This document shows positions 1 through 4,330 of a DNA stretch of 8,287 bases, in pieces; positions within the stretch are counted from its first letter, which is position 1, and each line of letters begins with the position of its first letter. Position numbers and translations under genes: made by a program. Location of the stretch: NCBI GenBank assembly GCA_023246815.1, contig JAHFHR010000033.1, positions 1 to 8,287 of the forward strand, read 5' to 3'. This DNA is from a bacterium. GTDB lineage: Bacteria; Patescibacteriota; Patescibacteriia; Buchananbacterales; UBA6539. The notes under the pieces were generated by a model, which searched no databases, was not told where the DNA came from, and was given only the letters and a program-made list of their open reading frames with translations.

Positions 1-581
1 TCAGTAGCTACCCCTTCTTCATCCAGTCCATCTTTAAGAATTTCTAACACCTCAGCTGCTCGTTGACCACCGTCATTATTTCCATCACTACCGCCGCTAC
101 TCAGTAAAATTGCAAAATTTGACTCCTGCTCTCCATCAAAATCAATTTCATCCGGTTCGATTCCTTCGCCTTCAGCGCCATCACCGTTAACGTCGCCAGC
201 GGCAACATTTACTCCTCCACGTGATTGCTGTTCAGCTGCGACATCAATTTCATCCGGCTCAACACCGGTGGTTGTGTTTTGCATTTCCCCGACTCCGATA
301 TTAATGTCTTCAGTGCCCCCACTACTGGAACCTTGGCCGGTAGTAACGTCTTGTTGGTCATCAGGCTGGACTGATTCGCCCTCCTCCACTTTCCACTCAT
401 ACTCTACGTTTCCTTTGGCCTGAGGGTCGGTTGAATTGGTTACAGCTCGCTCGGCTTCAGTTTCAGTAGATGCTGAAGACTCACCCTCCACACCTCCAAG
501 TTCAAGATAATATGCGGCGCTTACTGAGCTTAAAGGTGTCAGAATGAGCGCCAGAACTAAGGTAAAAATTAATTTTTTCAT
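1..581 (-). CDS. Secreted acidic low-complexity protein, 5' part (runs off left edge)
   Basis: The frame is open from ATG at 581 to the left edge: 193 complete codons and no stop. The protein begins with a clear Sec signal peptide (Met-Lys-Lys, then a hydrophobic core at about residues 4-18, with a likely cut after Ser-Val-Ser-Ala near residue 22). The rest is rich in Glu, Asp, Gly and Ser and looks largely disordered. The motif EPDEID occurs twice (residues 108-113 and 142-147). A GDVNGDG stretch lies at residues 129-135 and resembles calcium-binding DxNxDG loops, but one such loop is weak evidence. A helical, charged segment starts near residue 174. There is no Shine-Dalgarno sequence; a perfect TATAAT ends 8 nt before the ATG. 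I do not recognise the family. It is probably exported or cell-surface, and its C-terminal part is outside the window. Confidence 0.85.
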   Translation of the reverse strand, partial: MKKLIFTLVLALILTPLSSVSAAYYLELGGVEGESSASTETEAERAVTNSTDPQAKGNVEYEWKVEEGESVQPDDQQDVTTGQGSSSGGTEDINIGVGEMQNTTTGVEPDEIDVAAEQQSRGGVNVAAGDVNGDGAEGEGIEPDEIDFDGEQESNFAILLSSGGSDGNNDGGQRAAEVLEILKDGLDEEGVAT

Positions 582-589
582 ATCGTATA

Positions 590-620
590 ATTATAATTTA
601 GATTAATCTCATTTTAACAA
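590..620 (-). promoter_or_regulatory. Promoter of the secreted protein gene, near-leaderless
   Basis: On the minus strand a perfect -10 TATAAT occupies 595-590. A partial -35, TTGTTA, occupies 620-615 with a rather long 19-nt spacer. Only 8 nt separate the -10 from the ATG at 581, so the transcript should start within 1-3 nt of the start codon. Confidence 0.5.
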
Positions 621-639
621 AAAATGCTCTACTAGGCTA

Positions 640-668
640 TTGACAAAATTATTATTTAATGCCATCAT
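640..668 (+). promoter_or_regulatory. Promoter of the 87-aa gene
   Basis: A perfect -35 TTGACA lies at 640-645. With a 17-nt spacer the -10 would be CATCAT at 663-668 (4 of 6 matches). A better-looking TATATT at 668-673 would need a 22-nt spacer. An inverted repeat starts at 672, right after the -10. Confidence 0.5.
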
Positions 669-671
669 ATA

Positions 672-692
672 TTGTTACCTGCATGGTAACAA
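672..692 (+). promoter_or_regulatory. Inverted repeat at the predicted 5' end of the 87-aa gene mRNA
   Basis: Perfect 8-bp arms TTGTTACC (672-679) and GGTAACAA (685-692) surround a 5-nt loop TGCAT. It sits between the promoter and an A-rich leader that runs to the Shine-Dalgarno sequence. It could be a 5' mRNA hairpin that protects the transcript, or a DNA operator overlapping the start site. Confidence 0.5.
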
Positions 693-724
693 ACTGGAAA
701 ACAAAAACAAAGGAGGTGAGCGAA

Positions 725-988
725 ATGGCGCAACTTGCAGACGTGTTCAATCTGATTCAGAGCAAAGAATTCTATGTCACAATTTTCGGCGCGACGGCTG
801 AATTCCTTAATCAATTTCAAGCCTTGACGACGAAGGTTGGGCAGGCGATCATGGACGAACAAGAGCTTACAGAATTTGAAGAAGCCATAACTCTGCCGCC
901 GGGGACCGAACTCGACGAAACGGCAACCGAGGCTTTCTGTGAACTCCAAGATTTCTACCTACGCTCGGTGAAATGTGTGACATCGTAA
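725..988 (+). CDS. Hypothetical small acidic protein, 87 aa (cassette 1)
   Basis: I chose the ATG at 725 because an 11-nt sequence, AAAGGAGGTGA (709-719), fully complementary to the usual 16S rRNA tail, sits 8 nt upstream. An in-frame ATG at 659 would start before the likely transcription start and has no ribosome binding site. The 87-residue product has no signal peptide or membrane segment. It looks mostly helical, with an acidic middle (about residues 44-54) and a proline break at residues 58-59. It has two cysteines, Cys72 and Cys84. I do not recognise a family. The gene has its own promoter and terminator, is transcribed away from the secreted protein gene, and converges on the lipoprotein gene. 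The real-gene call rests mainly on the initiation signals; the function is unknown and it is probably cytoplasmic. Confidence 0.75.
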   Translation: MAQLADVFNLIQSKEFYVTIFGATAEFLNQFQALTTKVGQAIMDEQELTEFEEAITLPPGTELDETATEAFCELQDFYLRSVKCVTS

Positions 989-1070
989 CTGTTTCACAAC
1001 TACCCGGCGAAGAAATAAACGAACGGTAAACCGAGACACGATTGGCCATTCAAATTACTAAAAACAGTTT

Positions 1071-1104
1071 CGCCTCTCGACTTTTGGTTGAGAGGCGGTT
1101 TTTT
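1071..1104 (+). terminator. Rho-independent terminator of the 87-aa gene
   Basis: An 11-bp stem (arms 1071-1081 and 1087-1097, one G-U pair) with a 5-nt loop is followed by a run of six T at 1099-1104. The stop codon of the plus-strand gene is 82 nt upstream. On the minus strand the hairpin lies about 20 nt past the lipoprotein stop and is followed, after a short gap, by a T run, so it may work weakly in both directions. Confidence 0.88.
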
Positions 1105-1116
1105 ATAAACAAATCG

Positions 1117-1814
1117 TTACCGAATTCCCGTATCGCAACTAAGATTAAGTTCAGTAAAATTGTCAGCAACCACACCAACATCTGAAGAATCGCAACGGGG
1201 AAACGGCTGGCCCCCAACGGGAGTGAGAATATATTCGCCCGGCTCAAGCATTACGCTGTAACGTGCCTGACCATCAGTAGCAATGGTTTTGATAATCACA
1301 TAACCATTACCTTGATCAGCTTGGATTTCAATATCAGTCGGGTACGGCTTTGGCGCGCAGGCCGGATCAGGCGGAATGCGCTCAACCGGACAAATTGGGC
1401 CAAGTAGGACTTGCCCTCGAACACCACTGATAAAACGAAACGTATCAAGAATTTGTTTAAATTCTGCATCGTCTAAACTGTTATTTTGGATAGCATAAAA
1501 GTAGTCGCCAAATACAAAAGCTACTTGATCATAGGTATCAAAACTAGGGACATCTCGATAATATTCAGCATCTATACCATTAAGGTTATACCTACTCTGA
1601 GTGCTGCTATCAAAATCAATATGATATCTTCAACCACTTCTGGACACGCTGCAAACTCGCAGTTCGGTCCAGTACGACCAACCGCTAATCCGTCCGGACA
1701 AATTTTTGCTTCTAGGGTGCAGGCGGTATAGTTTTGGTTGGGCGGTAATACAGATTGCGGAGTACAAGCTGAAAGTAAAAATATAGAGATGAGCGCTATG
1801 TTGATTTGTTTCAT
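1117..1814 (-). pseudogene. Lipoprotein gene broken by a frameshift near 1620
   Basis: The first part (1814 down to TAG at 1574-1572) has a type II signal peptide with lipobox Leu-Ser-Ala-Cys (residues 14-17). It is followed by a cysteine motif, CTLEAKICPDG then GRTGPNCEFAACP (residues 32-58), which I associate with Patescibacterial envelope proteins. At residue 65 coding continuity moves to the -1 frame. That frame starts IDFDSSTQSRYN and is open for 167 residues to TAA at 1119-1117. The second part has GQVLLGPICPVE, a proline-cysteine linker, a beta-rich stretch with LEPGEYILTP, and ends SCDTGIR, like carboxypeptidase-regulatory-type beta sandwiches. Rejoined, it gives about 232 aa, anchored on the outer face of the membrane. 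The cause could be a true mutation, an assembly error (a two-base AT gain or one-base loss), or recoding. No Shine-Dalgarno sequence is present and the mRNA is likely leaderless. Confidence 0.8.
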
Positions 1815-1921
1815 GATTTAACTATAGCAAAAAACCACTTTTTTGTCTCGAATCCCCTTTGTTTGTGCACTATCCTCCATTTTTAGGCCCATGTACTATA
1901 GGCCCACTGCTACTTAAGAAA
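1815..1921. other. Intergenic gap between uvrC and the lipoprotein gene
   Basis: This is the only gap beside a uvr gene with no plus-strand cassette. It holds the lipoprotein promoter and a direct repeat, TAGGCCCA, at 1884-1891 and 1899-1906. No convincing terminator for uvrC is visible, and none of the frames continues the missing UvrC C-terminus. Confidence 0.6.
1821..1849 (-). promoter_or_regulatory. Leaderless promoter of the lipoprotein gene
   Basis: On the minus strand, -35 GAGACA (1849-1844, 4 of 6) and -10 TATAGT (1826-1821, 5 of 6) are 17 nt apart. The -10 ends 6 nt before the ATG, so transcription should start at or next to the start codon. The spacer is almost filled by an inverted repeat, CAAAAAA/TTTTTTG with a 4-nt loop (1828-1845). 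Confidence 0.55.
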
Positions 1922-3505
1922 TCAAGAGCGCTTGGCTCTAGTTAAGCGCTGAAAATTAATTGCAAACCGATGCGCCTCATCCCTCAACCGCTGAAGCAAC
2001 TTCAAAGCCGCAGACTTTTTTGAAAGCCGAATTGAATATTTACTACCAAGCGTGAAAATCTCTTCCTGCTTTTTAGCAAGTGCAATTAACGGTACATGCC
2101 CCAACCCTAACTCTTTCAATGACTGCCGTGCGGCCGATAATTGCGGCTTGCCGCCGTCAACCATGATCAAATCTGGCAGTTCAGATTTTTCTTTGGTAAT
2201 GCGGTAGTAACGACGAAACACCACTTCACGCATGGCATCAAAGTCAGACTGACCACGAAAGGTTTTAATTTTGAATCTACGGTAATTATGTTTATCCGGC
2301 TTGCCATCACGAAACTGCACCATTGAACCGACTACTCCAGTTGGGCCAAGGTTTGAGATATCAAAACACTCAATCACCCGTGGTAGCGTACGCAGTTTCA
2401 AGGCTTGCTGCAATTCAAAAAGCGCGGCATCCCCAGCTTTGAGATTGATCTCAATATTTTTCTTAACCAGCTCCAGCAGTTTTTTCTTGTCCCCGCGTTG
2501 CGGGATGTTAAATACTACTTTGTGCTCGGCCAGCTTGGACAAATATTTTTCAATGACAGTTCTGTCTTCAAACTTCACCGGCACCACAACCTCCTGCGGA
2601 ATATCGTTGGCATAATAATACTGCCGAATAAACTCGGCCACTTCTTGGTCAGTGGTGCGACCGGGCAGTTTAACCAGCTTGAATTCCTTGCGACCAGAAA
2701 CTATACCTTTGTTGACCGTGAATAACTGAACAACAATTTTGTCCTCGGTTTCAACAAAATTGATGATGTCTTGGTTGTACCGCTTGGTCAGTTGGACTTT
2801 TTGTCGCACCTGCATACTTTGCAGCGCCAGCATCTGATCGCGGCGCAGTTTGGCTAATTCAAATTTCTGCTGTGCGGCGTATTGCCGCATTTCTTTTTCT
2901 AGTTCCTTGATCAGTTCAGTGGTATCACCTTTCAAAAGCATCATCGCTTTCCCCACATTTTGTTGATACTGCTCCTTGGTCATCTTTTGGATAAAAGGTA
3001 CTGATGAACTACGGTAGTGATACTCATCGCCAACCTGCCGCGGCTTCTTACGACCAACACGAAGTTTAAAAAGTTGATTAGCAAGTCGTATCGCGTTACT
3101 TCGAGCATACCCGGATGTGTATGGACCAAATACGGTATCACCGGTCTTAATCACGCGCGTGACCTCCAATCTCGGGAAGGCCTCATTAGTAACTTTAATG
3201 TAGGCATACCGTACACCCTCTTTAAGTTCAATGTTATACTTCGGTTTATGCTGACGAATCAACCCAGCTTCAAGTAATAGCGCCTCAACTTCATTGTCAG
3301 TGATAATAAACTCAACATCAGCAATCTGTTTGACAAGATCTCGTGTCTTCGGATCTTGCTGTGATTCTTTTTTAAAATACCACGGCACACGCTTTTTTAA
3401 ATCTTTGGCTTTACCAATATAAATCACCTTCCCGCGTGCATTCTTAAATAAGTAGCACCCAGGTTGGTGTGGGGTGGTTTTAATTTTTTGACTAAAACTA
3501 GACAT
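1922..3505 (-). CDS. uvrC: UvrC, dual-incision nuclease subunit of excision repair (short form)
   Basis: UvrC cuts DNA 3' and 5' of lesions marked by UvrB. The N-terminal GIY-YIG nuclease (about residues 10-95) has Gly16/Tyr18, Tyr29-Ile-Gly31, Arg39 and catalytic Glu79, which makes the 3' cut. A UVR motif that binds UvrB lies at about 198-232. The RNase H-like nuclease (about 375-520) keeps its Asp382, Asp450 and His512 triad for the 5' cut. At 527 aa it is shorter than the usual roughly 600. It ends at the basic RLTRAKRS, just where the C-terminal tandem helix-hairpin-helix domain normally begins. The four-cysteine segment expected near residues 150-175 is also gone: the protein has only Cys17 and Cys380. 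Both active sites look intact, so it is probably functional. It has no Shine-Dalgarno sequence, and its -10 lies 8 nt before the ATG. Confidence 0.97.
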   Translation of the reverse strand: MSSFSQKIKTTPHQPGCYLFKNARGKVIYIGKAKDLKKRVPWYFKKESQQDPKTRDLVKQIADVEFIITDNEVEALLLEAGLIRQHKPKYNIELKEGVRYAYIKVTNEAFPRLEVTRVIKTGDTVFGPYTSGYARSNAIRLANQLFKLRVGRKKPRQVGDEYHYRSSSVPFIQKMTKEQYQQNVGKAMMLLKGDTTELIKELEKEMRQYAAQQKFELAKLRRDQMLALQSMQVRQKVQLTKRYNQDIINFVETEDKIVVQLFTVNKGIVSGRKEFKLVKLPGRTTDQEVAEFIRQYYYANDIPQEVVVPVKFEDRTVIEKYLSKLAEHKVVFNIPQRGDKKKLLELVKKNIEINLKAGDAALFELQQALKLRTLPRVIECFDISNLGPTGVVGSMVQFRDGKPDKHNYRRFKIKTFRGQSDFDAMREVVFRRYYRITKEKSELPDLIMVDGGKPQLSAARQSLKELGLGHVPLIALAKKQEEIFTLGSKYSIRLSKKSAALKLLQRLRDEAHRFAINFQRLTRAKRS

Positions 3506-3518
3506 TATTTATCATAAT
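3488..3518 (+). promoter_or_regulatory. Promoter of the 124-aa gene
   Basis: TTGACT (3488-3493) and CATAAT (3513-3518) each match 5 of 6 consensus bases, with a 19-nt spacer. The -35 lies inside the first codons of uvrC, and the -10 overlaps the uvrC -10 on the other strand, so the two promoters probably exclude each other. Confidence 0.5.
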
Positions 3519-3542
3519 ATGCTAACCTACAGCATACCACAA
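3514..3542 (-). promoter_or_regulatory. Near-leaderless promoter of uvrC
   Basis: On the minus strand, -10 TATTAT (3519-3514, 5 of 6) ends 8 nt before the uvrC ATG. A weak -35, TTGTGG (3542-3537), is 17 nt further upstream. No Shine-Dalgarno sequence lies between. I see no LexA-type (SOS) box here. Confidence 0.5.
3518..3536 (+). promoter_or_regulatory. Inverted repeat after the -10 of the 124-aa gene
   Basis: Arms TATGCT (3518-3523) and AGCATA (3531-3536) form a 6-bp perfect stem with a 7-nt loop. The position matches the repeats in the leaders of the 87-aa and 65-aa genes. It also lies between the -35 and -10 of the uvrC promoter. Confidence 0.4.
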
Positions 3543-3561
3543 ACAGATGGAGGACAATGGC

Positions 3562-3936
3562 ATGGCTACCAAAACTAGCTGGGAAGAAATCTTTGCCCTC
3601 TACACGTTGGTGGGCAAAAACCTGATGTTCCGAATCAGATCGCACGCCTTCCGAGGACTCGTTTCTATGGTAACCCCAGTCGGCAAGGAATTCGCGATAT
3701 TTGATTTTCAATGGATCGCCAACCGCCGGGGAAATGGAACATGGGGAAAGGTTAATATACCCGACCTGGTTGTGCCAATGACAGCCGAGGTGTACGTTCT
3801 TGAATTGGAACACATCACGTCAGTGTACCGCATTGCAGCTGATATAATGGACCACTTTAGCCCCGATGGATCAAGGGAATTAGAGGTTGAGATGACCGTC
3901 TTCCTCAACCCGCTCCACACTATTCGCCCCACCTAG
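3562..3936 (+). CDS. Hypothetical protein, 124 aa (cassette 2)
   Basis: The start at ATG 3562 is set by GGAGG at 3549-3553, 8 nt upstream. The in-frame ATG at 3547 overlaps that ribosome binding site and is unlikely. The 124-residue protein has no signal peptide or transmembrane segment. It alternates hydrophobic and polar residues in several beta-like stretches (about 31-50, 62-82 and 108-117), after a helical start (about 7-20) and before a helix at about 83-99. Three tryptophans are present (Trp7, Trp51, Trp61). I do not recognise a family, and no catalytic motif is evident. The gene sits between uvrC and uvrA on the opposite strand, with its own promoter and terminator. The TAG stop lies inside the terminator stem. 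Confidence 0.75.
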   Translation: MATKTSWEEIFALYTLVGKNLMFRIRSHAFRGLVSMVTPVGKEFAIFDFQWIANRRGNGTWGKVNIPDLVVPMTAEVYVLELEHITSVYRIAADIMDHFSPDGSRELEVEMTVFLNPLHTIRPT

Positions 3937-3967
3937 TCCGCGCTCACGTAGTGCGGACTTATTTTTA
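3935..3967 (+). terminator. Rho-independent terminator of the 124-aa gene
   Basis: A 9-bp stem with one G-U pair (arms 3935-3943 and 3951-3959, loop 3944-3950) is followed by a T-rich tract. The left arm starts within the TAG stop codon, so there is no 3' untranslated spacer. Confidence 0.82.
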
Positions 3968-3978
3968 ATAACACAATC

Positions 3979-4008
3979 TTGACAATCCATTATATCGTTT
4001 GTTAGGAT
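3979..4008 (+). promoter_or_regulatory. Promoter of the 65-aa zinc-ribbon gene
   Basis: A perfect -35 TTGACA (3979-3984) and -10 TAGGAT (4003-4008, 4 of 6) are separated by 18 nt. The promoter begins 12 nt after the preceding terminator's T tract, so cassettes 2 and 3 are independent units rather than an operon. Confidence 0.6.
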
Positions 4009-4010
4009 AC

Positions 4011-4037
4011 ATTATCATCTGCACCGCAGGTGATAAT
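4011..4037 (+). promoter_or_regulatory. Strong 12-bp hairpin at the 5' end of the 65-aa gene leader
   Basis: Arms at 4011-4022 and 4026-4037 pair over 12 bp with a single G-U wobble around the 3-nt loop ACC. The hairpin begins 2 nt after the -10 and is followed by an A/G-rich unpaired leader up to the ribosome binding site. No T run follows it, so it is not a terminator. Confidence 0.65.
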
Positions 4038-4068
4038 TGAAAAGGGGAAAAACTAAGGGGAGACAAGT

Positions 4069-4266
4069 ATGGACGACGATAGACCCTGGGGTGGAACAAA
4101 ATCTTTCTCACGGCAAGTTAATGAACGGGTGATCCCGCTTGCCCATGTGGCCGACCGCCCCCCGGCCAGAGTTGAAGACGACCGTCGATGCAGTATCTGC
4201 GGTCAACTATTGTGCCACTACAATAAAGGGATTCAGTGCTACTCCGCCTGCCGCTCTAAAAGGTAG
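4069..4266 (+). CDS. Small zinc-ribbon-like protein, 65 aa (cassette 3)
   Basis: The start at ATG 4069 is supported by AAGGGGAG (4055-4062), 6 nt upstream. The N-terminal 40 residues are charged, proline-containing and probably disordered. The C-terminal third holds Cys41-x2-Cys44 and Cys57-x3-Cys61, with CSICGQLL and HYNKGIQCY around them. This resembles small single-zinc ribbons with a CxxCG..L..YN....C pattern. Cys49 and His50 are possible alternative ligands. A basic tail ends the protein. Zinc binding is a good inference; whether it contacts nucleic acid or protein cannot be told. The gene lies between uvrC and uvrA on the opposite strand, with its own promoter, 5' hairpin and terminator. 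Its stop codon runs into a tract of nine G. Confidence 0.8.
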   Translation: MDDDRPWGGTKSFSRQVNERVIPLAHVADRPPARVEDDRRCSICGQLLCHYNKGIQCYSACRSKR

Positions 4267-4296
4267 GGGGGGGGACAAGTACCATTGCTCTTACCG

Positions 4297-4330
4297 AGGC
4301 GCCTTACCGGAGGAAAGGCGCCTTTTCTTT
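4297..4330 (+). terminator. Rho-independent terminator of the 65-aa gene
   Basis: A perfect 9-bp stem (AGGCGCCTT at 4297-4305, AAGGCGCCT at 4315-4323) with a 9-nt loop is followed by TTTCTTT. The T tract reaches the uvrA stop codon (4329-4331) on the other strand. On the minus strand no T run follows the hairpin, so it serves the plus-strand gene. Confidence 0.85.

Noticed and set aside
659..724. Upstream ATG at 659 as the start of the 87-aa gene
   Set aside because: It lies upstream of the likely transcription start and inside the promoter, while the ATG at 725 has a full Shine-Dalgarno sequence.
973..1029. 18-codon ORF overlapping the end of the 87-aa gene
   Set aside because: Its GGTGA is only 1-2 nt from the ATG, too close to serve as a ribosome binding site, and the peptide is too short to judge.
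1572..1632. Programmed -1 ribosomal frameshift in the lipoprotein gene
   Set aside because: No canonical slippery heptamer (X XXY YYZ) or obvious downstream stem-loop lies in the overlap; a simple indel explains it better.
1486..1731. 81-codon plus-strand ORF
   Set aside because: It is antisense to the lipoprotein gene, has no ribosome binding site, and the minus strand carries clear motifs.
1884..1906. Direct repeat TAGGCCCA spaced 15 bp, and a GGCC-based hairpin as a uvrC terminator
   Set aside because: The stem is only 4-5 bp with no T run after it; two 8-base copies are too little to call an operator.
1815..1921. Missing UvrC C-terminal domain hidden by a frameshift
   Set aside because: The gap is only about 100 nt, too short for the domain, and stops occur early in the frames.
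3506..3561. LexA/SOS box controlling uvrC
   Set aside because: No CTGT-N8-ACAG or Gram-positive-type box is present in the uvrC or uvrA upstream regions.
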